Below, in pieces: positions 18,850-27,075 of a stretch of DNA of 64,000 nucleotides. Location of the stretch: contig NZ_JNIS01000001.1 of assembly GCF_000702625.1 (NCBI RefSeq), positions 1,983,501 through 2,047,500 of the forward strand. The letters run 5' to 3'. Made by a program: the position numbers and the translations under genes. Within the stretch, counting starts at the first letter, position 1. Every line of letters starts with the position of its first letter. Under the pieces are notes generated by a model, which made no database searches, was not told the DNA's origin, and saw only the letters and a list, made by a program, of their open reading frames with translations. Origin of the DNA: Exiguobacterium oxidotolerans JCM 12280. GTDB taxonomy: Bacteria > Bacillota > Bacilli > Exiguobacteriales > Exiguobacteriaceae.

Positions 18850-18858
18850 TTTTTTGGT

Positions 18859-19254
18859 TTAAAAAACGTGTGTCGTCAACTTTTTTTCAATCAATCGTTT
18901 ATCCAAAATGATTTGTGTGACTTCGCCGACGCCGATCAACCCATGTTCGTTCGTGACGTCGATTTTTGTCCGGACGCGGTTGTCCCGCAGTTCCGTCACC
19001 GTCGCTATGATAGTGACGTTCGACCCGAGTGGTGCCATATTCAAATGTTTTACGTTGACTGCTCCCCCGACGCCTTCTTCGAACGATTCCAGATAAGGGA
19101 GGATGATTTTGCGGGCGGCCCACTCCATATGATAGACCATCGACACGGTGGAGTAGGCGGGATGGACGACGGTTCCGTCAAACTGTGCGAACATCTCTTC
19201 CGTGACGGTCGTTTCGACACGTGCCGTCTGACCAAGGGCTAAACCAGGTTTCAT
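18859..19254 (-). CDS. Hot-dog-fold thioesterase, fluoroacetyl-CoA thioesterase (FlK)-like
   Basis: 131 residues whose whole length resembles FlK: a small dimeric acyl-CoA thioesterase. The presumed catalytic triad is T36 (AYSTVSM), E44 (HMEWAAR) and H70 (VKHLN), matching the FlK Thr-Glu-His order and spacing. The start MKPGLALG at 19254 follows GGAGG. Placed at the head of the bcd-bkd operon and divergent from paaK, it probably releases CoA from stalled acyl-CoA intermediates of one of these routes. Actual fluoroacetate resistance is not implied. Substrate is unknown. Confidence 0.75.
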   Translation of the reverse strand: MKPGLALGQTARVETTVTEEMFAQFDGTVVHPAYSTVSMVYHMEWAARKIILPYLESFEEGVGGAVNVKHLNMAPLGSNVTIIATVTELRDNRVRTKIDVTNEHGLIGVGEVTQIILDKRLIEKKLTTHVF

Positions 19255-19313
19255 AGAATCCTCCTTTACCTTCAAAACATATCTGTTTCTCTCCAGGTGG
19301 TCTTACCAAAAAT

Positions 19314-19319
19314 AGTATA
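19314..19319 (-). promoter_or_regulatory. -10 element of the thioesterase/bkd promoter
   Basis: On the - strand TATACT is preceded by a TG (extended -10), 60 bp before the thioesterase start. No good -35 box is visible at 17 bp, which fits an extended -10 or an activated promoter. Confidence 0.4.
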
Positions 19320-19497
19320 ACACTTGTCACACGATATTTTATCAATCAGTTACAAAATGAGCAAACCATTTCAGAAATTTTTTCCAAACAGTAGTATGTT
19401 ATGCCGTTTTAGGATGGTGAAAAGACCTTAAATCCGAAAAAGGACGAAGAATAGATTAATTGACGAAAGATATGGGAGCTTTTAACAAAATGAATCA

Positions 19498-19560
19498 TTG
19501 ACAACATTGTGAACGTATCGTAGGTTTAACATATAACTAAATTTAAACGAGCGTATTTTT
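19498..19560 (+). promoter_or_regulatory. paa operon promoter region with inverted repeat
   Basis: TTGACA at 19498-19503 is a perfect -35 box; the -10 at 17 bp (TAGGTT) is weak. Just after it GTTTAA and TTAAAC form an inverted repeat with a 13-base spacer. A phenylacetyl-CoA-responsive repressor such as the PaaX encoded at 29.1 kb could bind here. Box quality is seen; the operator role is a guess. The rest of the 335-bp gap between the divergent operons is AT-rich with nothing else recognised. Confidence 0.4.
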
Positions 19561-19589
19561 ATTGTGTTAAATGAATGAGGAGGTGCACG

Positions 19590-20891
19590 ATGTTCTATGA
19601 TGAGGCACTTGAGACGATGACGCATGAAACACGACAACAACTGCAACTCAATCGTTTACGTGAAACGGTCCGGTATGCGATGGAACGTGTTCCATTTTAT
19701 CGGAAACGTTTTGAGGAAGCCGGGCTTGATGCTGTTGCCTTTGATCAGCTAGAAGATATTCAAAAACTTCCGTTCACCCGAAAAAGTGATTTACGTGAGA
19801 ACTATCCATTCGGACTGTTTGCCGTCAAACAAGAAGAGGTGGCGCGAATTCACGCCTCATCCGGAACGAGCGGCAAGGCGACGGTCGTCGGGTACACGCA
19901 GGAAGATTTGGACGACTGGGCAGGTGCCGTCGCACGTGGTCTCGTCATGGCAGGTGCAAAACGGACGGATTTGTTGCATAACGCGTATGGGTATGGACTG
20001 TTCACGGGTGGTCTCGGTTTACATGCCGGAGCAGAAAAACTCGGAATGACGGTCGTTCCTGTATCCGGCGGGAATACGGATCGGCAAATCACATTGATCG
20101 AAGACTTCAAACCGGCAGGGATTTGCGGGACACCTTCTTATGTGCTGCGCCTCGCAGAACGGATGGAAGAGCGGGGAATCAATCCTCGGACAACGGGCTT
20201 ACGTTATGGAATTTTCGGAGCTGAACCGTGGTCGGAAGAAATGCGTCGGACGCTCGAGAAAAAATTGAATATTACTGCACTTGATATTTACGGACTGAGC
20301 GAAATCATGGGTCCGGGCGTCGCAATCGAATGTCCAGCGCAACAGGGATTACACATCATGGATGACTTGTTCATCACGGAAGTCATTGATCCGAGCACGG
20401 GGGAACCGTTACCAGAAGGGATGGTCGGGGAACTCGTTTTTACAAGTTTAAAAAAGAAAGCGCTTCCAATCATTCGCTACCGGACGGGGGACCTCGCTTC
20501 GATTACACGTGAAACATGCGCTTGCGGTCGAACGACGACCCGGATGTCCCGGATTACGGGACGGACGGACGACATGATGATCATCCGCGGTGTCAACGTC
20601 TTCCCGTCGGAGATTGAACGTGTCCTATTGAAACAAGATGGTGTCACACCACATTATCAAATTCATCTCGTCAAACGACATGGACTTGATGCGATCGAGT
20701 TACACGTCGAGCTCGAAGAACAGACGCAGCAAGAAGCGGTCATGCGAACCGTCTGTGAAGCCATCAAATCAGAATGCCTGATTTCGATTGAGATGATCTG
20801 TCACCCGCGGTATGGCGTCACCCGTTCAGAAGGAAAAGCAGAGCGGATTGTCGATCGTCGGACCGAAACGTCGGATAAAGAACCTGTTTAA
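19590..20891 (+). CDS. paaK: Phenylacetate--CoA ligase
   Basis: 433-residue AMP-forming ligase that activates phenylacetate to phenylacetyl-CoA, the entry step. The P-loop SSGTSGKATVVG is at residues 90-101, and YGLSEIMGPGVA, YRTGDLASI and the C-terminal GRTDDMMIIRGVNVFPSEIE are characteristic of PaaK. The cluster CACGRT is the usual Cys-containing loop. The start MFYDEALE at 19590 follows GAGGAGG. First gene of a 12-gene catabolic unit. Confidence 0.96.
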   Translation: MFYDEALETMTHETRQQLQLNRLRETVRYAMERVPFYRKRFEEAGLDAVAFDQLEDIQKLPFTRKSDLRENYPFGLFAVKQEEVARIHASSGTSGKATVVGYTQEDLDDWAGAVARGLVMAGAKRTDLLHNAYGYGLFTGGLGLHAGAEKLGMTVVPVSGGNTDRQITLIEDFKPAGICGTPSYVLRLAERMEERGINPRTTGLRYGIFGAEPWSEEMRRTLEKKLNITALDIYGLSEIMGPGVAIECPAQQGLHIMDDLFITEVIDPSTGEPLPEGMVGELVFTSLKKKALPIIRYRTGDLASITRETCACGRTTTRMSRITGRTDDMMIIRGVNVFPSEIERVLLKQDGVTPHYQIHLVKRHGLDAIELHVELEEQTQQEAVMRTVCEAIKSECLISIEMICHPRYGVTRSEGKAERIVDRRTETSDKEPV

Positions 20892-20911
20892 GACAAGAGG
20901 AGGAACTCAAC

Positions 20912-21883
20912 ATGTACGATGCAACACACTTGTTCGAACCGGAAGTCATGACGGAAGAGGAAAAGCTCGCCCGGTTCACGGAACGAATCGAGAACGGTGA
21001 AAAGATTGAAGCGGATGACTGGATGCCTGCGTTTTACCGCGATACGTTAATCAAATTGATTTCGATGCACGGAATCAGCGAAATCATGGGCGCCTTACCA
21101 GAGAAGGAATGGGTCCCGAAAGCCCCGTCCCTCCGGCGAAAACTTGGGATCATGGCGAAAGTCCAGGATGAAATGGGGCACGGACAACTGTTGCTCCGCG
21201 TCGTCGAGGATTTGATGAAACCGTACGGGAAAACGCGCGGTGATTTGATGGATGACCTGTTTACGGGACGTCTGAAGTTTCACAACGTCTTCCACATGCC
21301 GACCCGTACGTGGGCAGATGCCGGAACGATCGGTTGGCTCGTTGATGGGGCGGCAATCATCACCCAGACGAACATGTTAGGGGCGTCATACGGTCCGTAT
21401 GCCCGTGCCTTACAACGAATTTGTGCGGAAGAAGTGTTCCATGCCCAGCATGGTGAATCGATCATCATGGCACTTGCTGAAGGAACACCCGAACAAAAAG
21501 CAATGATTCAGGAATCGCTGGATGAATGGTGGGAGTCGCTCTTGATGTTCTTCGGACCCGCGACAAAAGAAACGACCGGGACATCAAAACAAGACATCAC
21601 GATTGCCTATAAGATTCGGACGAAGACAAACGAAGAACTCCGCCAAAATTTCTTTACGAAGTATGTCCCGCGGATTCAATCGCTTGGACTGGTCATTCCG
21701 GATCCGACCCTCCGTTTTGACGAAGAGTCGGGGCAATGGATTTATGCCCAGCCCGATTGGTCGGAGTTCAAGAAAATCATTCAAGGCGGGGGACCGCGTT
21801 CGAAGGAGCGTCTCGCCTTACGCCGGACGTCTTATCAAAATAACGCGTGGGTCCGTGAAGCGTTGGCCGAGACGATGGCATGA
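20912..21883 (+). CDS. paaA: 1,2-phenylacetyl-CoA epoxidase, catalytic subunit
   Basis: 323-residue ferritin-like diiron oxygenase subunit that forms the ring 1,2-epoxide of phenylacetyl-CoA. The two iron-binding ExxH pairs are E87/H90 (QDEMGHGQ) and E174/H177 (EEVFHAQHGE). The ending YQNNAWVREAL is typical. AGAGGAGG precedes the ATG. It works with PaaB and PaaC and needs an electron donor, normally PaaE, which is not encoded here. Confidence 0.96.
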   Translation: MYDATHLFEPEVMTEEEKLARFTERIENGEKIEADDWMPAFYRDTLIKLISMHGISEIMGALPEKEWVPKAPSLRRKLGIMAKVQDEMGHGQLLLRVVEDLMKPYGKTRGDLMDDLFTGRLKFHNVFHMPTRTWADAGTIGWLVDGAAIITQTNMLGASYGPYARALQRICAEEVFHAQHGESIIMALAEGTPEQKAMIQESLDEWWESLLMFFGPATKETTGTSKQDITIAYKIRTKTNEELRQNFFTKYVPRIQSLGLVIPDPTLRFDEESGQWIYAQPDWSEFKKIIQGGGPRSKERLALRRTSYQNNAWVREALAETMA

Positions 21884-21897
21884 AGGGGGGAAACGAC

Positions 21898-22242
21898 ATG
21901 ACGGAAACATTTTATCAGGAGTTCGAAGTGTTTAGTAAACGGACGCCGAACGCCGCGTTCACGCATCAATTCAGCTTGCTTGCACCAAACAAAGAGATGG
22001 CCTTACTGATGGCGCAAGAAAACTTCATGCGTCGTGAACCGGTCGTCGACATTTGGGTCGTCAAACGGACGGACGTCCGCGGCTTGACTCCGGACGAAAA
22101 GCAGATGTTGACGCGACTCGATAACAAGGATTACCGGACGACGAAAGGGTACGGCTACTTGAAGAAGAAGTGGCGCCATTATGAACAGCAGATGCTCGAC
22201 GAAAAAGAAATCATGTCTTGGCAAGGAGGCGACTCGAAATGA
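21898..22242 (+). CDS. paaB: 1,2-phenylacetyl-CoA epoxidase, subunit B
   Basis: 114-residue small subunit. EFEVFSKRTPNAAFTHQFSLLAPNKEMALLMAQENFMRR is a PaaB-type core, followed by VDIWVVKR. The start MTETFYQEF (21898) lies behind GGGGGG, 14 bp after paaA; the in-frame ATG at 21880 overlaps paaA and lacks a site. The stop overlaps the paaC start (ATGA). Confidence 0.94.
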   Translation: MTETFYQEFEVFSKRTPNAAFTHQFSLLAPNKEMALLMAQENFMRREPVVDIWVVKRTDVRGLTPDEKQMLTRLDNKDYRTTKGYGYLKKKWRHYEQQMLDEKEIMSWQGGDSK

Positions 22243-23024
22243 CGGAGCAAGAACGGACGGCGCTCGCAGCGTTACTGTATCAGTTAGCGGATGACGATTT
22301 TCTTTATGCGTTCCGCGGCTCGGAATGGCTTGGTCTGGCACCGCATATCGAAGAAGATGTCGCGTCCTCATCCATTGCCCAGGATTCGATGGGACACGCG
22401 GCGATGTATTATCAGTTGCTCGAAGAGTTAGGGGAAGGGAAGGCGGATGCCTTAGCACACGTCCGGCTGGCGCATGAACGGAAAAATTCGGTTCTCGTCG
22501 AACGGGTCAACGGTCCCGGATACTACATGGAGACACCGGAGTATGACTGGGCGTATGCCGTCGTCCGGAACTACTGTTACACGCTGGCGAAAAAAATCCG
22601 CATTGATGCCTTAAAAAACAGCAGCTATGCCCCACTCGCGGCAGCCGCCGTCAAAATCAATATGGAGTTGTACTATCACCTGCTCCACTGGCAAACGTGG
22701 TTCACGCAACTGTATCAAGCGACTCCGACGGCACGCCAAAAGATGGATGCGGCACTTGAACAAGTGTTGGCGGACTTCGGTGACATGTTTGATTACGGGG
22801 AGCACGGTGACGTGATCGAAGAGATGCGCTTGATTGAAGGACAAGGGATCTTGCTCGACCGCTGGTATCAGACATTGACGCCGACACTTGTCGAGTTGGA
22901 TGTCACGTTACCCGAGATGCGGATGTCAGCCAATGGCCGCAATGGTGAGCATTCGGCTGACTTAAACGATGCCTTGTCGACGCTTGGAGAAGTTTATTTG
23001 ATTGACCAGTCCGCCGTATGGTGA
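22239..23024 (+). CDS. paaC: 1,2-phenylacetyl-CoA epoxidase, structural subunit
   Basis: 261-residue ferritin-like helical subunit that pairs with PaaA without its own active diiron site. LADDDFLYAFRGSEWLGLAPHIEEDVA and SIAQDSMGHAAMYYQLL are typical. The start MTEQERTAL follows AAGGAGG and overlaps the paaB stop by four bases. paaD follows after 13 bp. Confidence 0.94.
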   Translation: MTEQERTALAALLYQLADDDFLYAFRGSEWLGLAPHIEEDVASSSIAQDSMGHAAMYYQLLEELGEGKADALAHVRLAHERKNSVLVERVNGPGYYMETPEYDWAYAVVRNYCYTLAKKIRIDALKNSSYAPLAAAAVKINMELYYHLLHWQTWFTQLYQATPTARQKMDAALEQVLADFGDMFDYGEHGDVIEEMRLIEGQGILLDRWYQTLTPTLVELDVTLPEMRMSANGRNGEHSADLNDALSTLGEVYLIDQSAVW

Positions 23025-23037
23025 GGAGGGATGCGTC

Positions 23038-23535
23038 ATGACGACGCTTGCGTTACAACAAGAAATTCAGGCCGCGCTCGATACCGTCAAAGATCCGGAA
23101 ATCGATGCCGTCAGCATTCTTGATCTCGGGATGTTCGACAAGATGGAATTGACGGAATCTGCAGGCGGCTACGCGATTCGGGTGACGTTACTTCCGACAT
23201 TCCTCGGGTGTCCGGCACTCGACATCATCAAAAAAAATACGATTGCGGCACTCGAACAAATTACGGCGTTACAAACAATCGATGTCGTCTTCATCTTTGA
23301 TCCGCCGTGGACGTCGGACCGGATCACCGAGCGAGGCATCGAAGGACTGAAATCATTCGGGATTGCCCCACCACGTGTCGTCGACGGATCGTGGGAAATT
23401 GATTGTCCGTACTGTGGTTCGACGTTCGTATCGATCGAAAACCTCTTTGGTCCGACCGCATGTCGCAGCATTCTGTACTGTAAAACGTGTAAAAATCCAT
23501 TCGAGGCGATGAAACCCGTCTCTACTCTCATGTGA
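23038..23535 (+). CDS. paaD: Phenylacetate degradation protein PaaD (DUF59/MIP18 type with zinc ribbon)
   Basis: 165 residues. The N-terminal MIP18/SufT-like domain (TVKDPEIDAVSILDLGM… and FLGCPALDII) is linked to iron-sulfur or diiron assembly; the C-terminal zinc ribbon has CPYCGS and CKTCKNPF. In other bacteria PaaD is needed for epoxidase activity, probably by maturing PaaE or the diiron centre. Start MTTLALQQE at 23038 follows GAGGAGG. Retaining paaD without a local paaE is worth noting. Confidence 0.92.
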   Translation: MTTLALQQEIQAALDTVKDPEIDAVSILDLGMFDKMELTESAGGYAIRVTLLPTFLGCPALDIIKKNTIAALEQITALQTIDVVFIFDPPWTSDRITERGIEGLKSFGIAPPRVVDGSWEIDCPYCGSTFVSIENLFGPTACRSILYCKTCKNPFEAMKPVSTLM

Positions 23536-23550
23536 AGGAAGGTAATTGAT

Positions 23551-23874
23551 ATGGTAAAACTAATCGCGCTTTATAAACACCCGGAGAACAAGGAACAGTT
23601 TGACGAGCACTACTTCAATGTTCATGGTCCGATCACGGCTAAAATTCCCGGGCTACAAGAGATGACCGTGACGAAAATCGTCGGTTCACCGATGGGTGGC
23701 GAAGGAAAATATTATTTGATGTGTGAAATGGTCTATGAAAGTCACGAGACGATGCAAGCCGGCATGCGGTCACTTGAAGGGAAAGCATCGGGGAAGGACT
23801 TGATGAGCTTCGCAGGGGACCTCGTCACATTGATGATTGGTGAAGAAGTCCATGCCGATGCCACAGTACGTTAA
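23551..23874 (+). CDS. EthD family protein
   Basis: 107 residues with the EthD/ferredoxin-like dimeric alpha-beta barrel pattern (MVKLIALYKHPENKEQFDEHY… HGPITAKIPGL). EthD-like proteins are found in aromatic and ether breakdown clusters; their role is often unclear, from decarboxylation or dehydration to shielding reactive intermediates. It sits between the epoxidase genes and the hydratase, so it may handle an unstable epoxide or oxepin product. Start behind AAGGAAGG. Its 3' end overlaps the next gene. Confidence 0.8.
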   Translation: MVKLIALYKHPENKEQFDEHYFNVHGPITAKIPGLQEMTVTKIVGSPMGGEGKYYLMCEMVYESHETMQAGMRSLEGKASGKDLMSFAGDLVTLMIGEEVHADATVR

Positions 23875-24628
23875 GACGGCAATTGATGGAGCGGTCGGAC
23901 GCATCATTCTCAATCGACCGGAGCGTTATAACGCCCTCAACCGGGCGATGATTCATGAAATCGTCGAAGCGATGGAGCAGTTCGACCGCGATGAGATGAT
24001 TGGTGCCATCATGTTGAGTGGCGCCGGAAAATCCTTTTCTGCCGGGGCAGACATCGACGAGATGGTAGAGGCAACACCGATTACGATGGAACTTCTGGAC
24101 CCTTTCGCCGATTGGGACCGCATCAGCCGGGTGAAGAAGCCGCTGCTCGCTGCCGTTCACGGCTATGTCCTTGGTGGTGGGTTTGAATTGGCACTTGCCT
24201 GCGATTTAATTTATGCAACAGATGCGACACGGTTCGGGTTCCCGGAGGTCAATCTTGGAGTCATGCCGGGAGCAGGCGGAACACAGCGACTGACGAAGCG
24301 GATCGGTCGGACACGTGCCCTCGAATGGTTATGGACGGGGGAGCAGATGACAGCCGATCAAGCGGAGCGTTTTGGGCTCGTCAACCGACTCGTCGAAGCC
24401 GACCAACTCGAAGCGACGGTCCTGACCGTCGCCCACCGGATTGCGGCGCAACCGAAGATGTCGGTCCGTCTGATTAAGGATGCCGTCGATAAAGCCGGCG
24501 ATTTGTCGATCCAGGACGGAATGGAACACGAACGGCGAAATTTCTACTTGTTATTTGCGACAGACGATCAGACGGAAGGCATGCAGGCCTTTCTTGAAAA
24601 ACGTCAACCTACATTCAAAGGAAACTAA
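23852..24628 (+). CDS. Enoyl-CoA hydratase/isomerase (PaaF/PaaG-like)
   Basis: 258-residue crotonase-fold enzyme. The oxyanion-hole segments are SGAGKSFSAGADIDEM and the later GYVLGGGFELALACD, with PEVNLGVMPGAGGTQRL carrying the catalytic Glu region. I took ATG 23852; ATG 23858 is nearly as good. Both lie inside the end of the EthD gene, so translation is probably coupled. In the pathway it would either isomerise the ring epoxide to the oxepin (PaaG) or hydrate the dehydroadipyl-CoA (PaaF); two crotonases here likely share these jobs. Confidence 0.88.
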   Translation: MPMPQYVKTAIDGAVGRIILNRPERYNALNRAMIHEIVEAMEQFDRDEMIGAIMLSGAGKSFSAGADIDEMVEATPITMELLDPFADWDRISRVKKPLLAAVHGYVLGGGFELALACDLIYATDATRFGFPEVNLGVMPGAGGTQRLTKRIGRTRALEWLWTGEQMTADQAERFGLVNRLVEADQLEATVLTVAHRIAAQPKMSVRLIKDAVDKAGDLSIQDGMEHERRNFYLLFATDDQTEGMQAFLEKRQPTFKGN

Positions 24629-24644
24629 AAAGGGAGTGGATGTC

Positions 24645-26153
24645 ATGTCAACGGTACACGAAAAAACAATCGAAATGAAACGGTCGGTCTATCACCTCGT
24701 CATCAATGGGGAGCAAGTCGAAGGCGAGACAGGCGAGACGTTTAAGACCTATAACCCGGCGACAGGGGAAGTCCTGGCAGAAGTGGCGAAAGCGTCAAAA
24801 GAAGATGCTGACCGTGCCGTCAAGGCAGCACGTGATGCCTTTGACCATGGCAAGTGGAAGATGTGGCCAGTTGGTCGCCGTGCGCAAATCTTGAACAAAA
24901 TCGCAAGCATCATGCGGTCGCGCTTCAATGAAATCGTCGAACTCGAGATTCTCGATACCGGAAAATCGTTAGCGGCTGCGCAAGGACAAGTCACGCAAGC
25001 AATCGAAGACTTCGAATTTTATGCCGGGGCGATCGTCGGTCACCGCGGTGTCGTCAATAACGTGCCGGGACAATTCCATAACTACACAGAAAAAGAAGCA
25101 GTCGGTGTTTGTGCCCAAATCATTCCATGGAACTATCCGTTGATGATGGCGGCCTGGAAAGTCGCACCAGCGATCGCGGTCGGTTGTTCCGTCGTCGTCA
25201 AACCGGCAACGCTGACGCCGCTGACTGCCATCATTCTCGGAGAAATTTGTCTGGAAGCCGGTGTTCCGGCCGGCGTCGTCAACGTCATTCCGGGATCAGG
25301 ACGCGAAATCGGGAACCATCTCGTCGAGCATCCGCACGTCGATAAAGTAGCCTTCACCGGTTCGACGCCGGTCGGAAAAGACATCATGGGTCGGGCATCG
25401 GAGACACTGAAACGTGTCACGCTCGAGCTCGGTGGTAAGTCACCGAACATCGTCTTTGAAGATGCGGATATCACAGCTGCTGTCGACGGCTCGTTGTTCG
25501 GCATCTTCTATAACAGTGGCCAGTCATGTGAGGCACGGTCACGTCTGTACGTTCACGAGGATATTTACGACGCGTTCATGGAGCAATTCGTCGCAAAAAC
25601 AAAACAACTCGTTCTCGGCAATCCATTTGATAAAGGGACACATGTAGGAGCAATCATCGATCAACAGCAACTCGATGTCATCGACGGGTACGTCCAGTCG
25701 GCAAAAGCAGACGGGGCAACGATCCTTGCGGGCGGTCAAATCGAACAGGTCGAAGGATTTGAAAAAGGATTCTGGTATGCACCGACGATCATTACGGATG
25801 TCACACATGACATGAAAGCCGTTCAGGAAGAAATCTTCGGACCGGTCGTCGTCGTCATGCCATTCAAAGATGAAAAAGAAGCGGTCCGTCTCGCGAACGA
25901 TACGGAGTTTGGTCTCGGTTCAGCGGTCTGGACGAAGGACGGGGCACGGGCGACACGGGTCGCGAACCAAATCAAAGCCGGCATCGTCATGGTTAACTGT
26001 CCGTTCTCCGCGTTCCCGGGTACGCCGTTCGGTGGCTACAAACAATCCGGTTTCGGTCGTGAACTCTGTATCGAAACGCTTGATTTATATACGGAAACGA
26101 AAAGTATCTTATCGTATTACGGAAGCCGTCCGCTTAATCCGTTCGGACTGTAA
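24645..26153 (+). CDS. Aldehyde dehydrogenase (NAD), likely acting on the ring-opening semialdehyde
   Basis: 502-residue ALDH-superfamily enzyme. The catalytic Cys is C295 (NSGQSCEARS) and the general base is E261 (LELGGKSPN); the C terminus PFGGYKQSGFGRELC is typical. In Escherichia coli the semialdehyde step is done by the ALDH half of PaaZ, fused to a MaoC hydratase. Here the ALDH stands alone and reads more like betaine/phenylacetaldehyde dehydrogenases, so it may instead oxidise phenylacetaldehyde to phenylacetate. The start MSTVHEKT follows AAGGGAG, with the open frame extending uselessly into the gene before. A terminator hairpin follows. Confidence 0.85.
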   Translation: MSTVHEKTIEMKRSVYHLVINGEQVEGETGETFKTYNPATGEVLAEVAKASKEDADRAVKAARDAFDHGKWKMWPVGRRAQILNKIASIMRSRFNEIVELEILDTGKSLAAAQGQVTQAIEDFEFYAGAIVGHRGVVNNVPGQFHNYTEKEAVGVCAQIIPWNYPLMMAAWKVAPAIAVGCSVVVKPATLTPLTAIILGEICLEAGVPAGVVNVIPGSGREIGNHLVEHPHVDKVAFTGSTPVGKDIMGRASETLKRVTLELGGKSPNIVFEDADITAAVDGSLFGIFYNSGQSCEARSRLYVHEDIYDAFMEQFVAKTKQLVLGNPFDKGTHVGAIIDQQQLDVIDGYVQSAKADGATILAGGQIEQVEGFEKGFWYAPTIITDVTHDMKAVQEEIFGPVVVVMPFKDEKEAVRLANDTEFGLGSAVWTKDGARATRVANQIKAGIVMVNCPFSAFPGTPFGGYKQSGFGRELCIETLDLYTETKSILSYYGSRPLNPFGL

Positions 26154-26161
26154 ACACCAAC

Positions 26162-26189
26162 GTGCGGACGCGAGTCCGCACATTTTTTT
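26162..26189 (+). terminator. Intrinsic terminator inside the paa operon
   Basis: GTGCGGAC-GCGA-GTCCGCAC is a perfect 8-bp GC-rich stem with a GNRA tetraloop followed by seven Ts. It lies between the aldehyde dehydrogenase stop and paaH, whose ribosome site AAGGAGG starts within 10 bp. It should reduce expression of paaH, paaJ and the second hydratase unless bypassed. Confidence 0.85.
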
Positions 26190-26205
26190 ATAAGGAGGAA
26201 TTCAG

Positions 26206-27075
26206 ATGATTAATCAGATTGTCGTTGTTGGATCAGGTGTCATGGGGCGCGGAATCGCTTACGTCGCAGCCGCAAAAGGGTTCGACGTCACACTCGTCGA
26301 TATCGAAACGGCCTTGCTCACTTCTGCCAAACAGGAGTTGGAGCGGATTGCCGAAAAAGGAATCGTCCGCGGGAAGATGTCGGCGGATGAAGTCGAACAA
26401 CTGTTTTTACACCTTCGTTTTTCAACAGACTTAACAGCGGCCGCAGCAGACGCCGATCTCGTGATTGAAGCTGTTCCGGAACGGCTCGAGATTAAACAGT
26501 CCGTCTTCCGGACGATTGAAGCCGCAGCCCGACCGTCATGTTTCTTTGCGACGAACACGTCAACGATGAGTCCGACGGAAATCGCCTCGTTCACGATGCG
26601 ACCGGACCGTGTCATGGCGATGCATTTCTTTAATCCGGTTCATCTGATGCCGCTCGTCGAACTCGTCCGTGGACTTGAGACGTCGGATGAGACAGTGACG
26701 GCACTGACGGACGTCGCCGAACGGATGGGGAAAGAAACGGTCGTCATTCAGGAGTTCCCGGGGTTCGTCACGTCACGGATCAGTGCCCTCGTTGGTAACG
26801 AAGCCTTCTACATGTTGCAAGAAGGACTTGGAACGCCGGAAGAAATCGATAAGGCGATCAAGCTTGGGTTGAATTATCCGATGGGACCGTTCGAACTGGG
26901 AGACTTAGTCGGGCTCGATACGCGCCTGCATAATTTACGTTACTTACATGAGAAGCTCGGAGAAAAATACCGTCCGGCTCCATTGCTCGAACAATACGTC
27001 AAAGCGGGACGGCTCGGTCGTAAGACGGGACGCGGAGTATATGACTATGCGAAAAGCGGGGTGAAGGCACCATGA
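26206..27075 (+). CDS. paaH: 3-hydroxyacyl-CoA dehydrogenase (3-hydroxyadipyl-CoA)
   Basis: 289-residue single-unit HAD enzyme. NAD-binding VVGSGVMGRG is at residues 6-15, the catalytic region is FFATNTSTMSPTEIAS … MHFFNPVHLMPLVE, and the C-terminal domain contains GFVTSRISALVGNEAF and NYPMGPFELGDLVG. It oxidises 3-hydroxyadipyl-CoA to 3-oxoadipyl-CoA. It starts right behind an internal terminator with TAAGGAGG and its stop overlaps the thiolase start (ATGA). Confidence 0.93.
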   Translation: MINQIVVVGSGVMGRGIAYVAAAKGFDVTLVDIETALLTSAKQELERIAEKGIVRGKMSADEVEQLFLHLRFSTDLTAAAADADLVIEAVPERLEIKQSVFRTIEAAARPSCFFATNTSTMSPTEIASFTMRPDRVMAMHFFNPVHLMPLVELVRGLETSDETVTALTDVAERMGKETVVIQEFPGFVTSRISALVGNEAFYMLQEGLGTPEEIDKAIKLGLNYPMGPFELGDLVGLDTRLHNLRYLHEKLGEKYRPAPLLEQYVKAGRLGRKTGRGVYDYAKSGVKAP

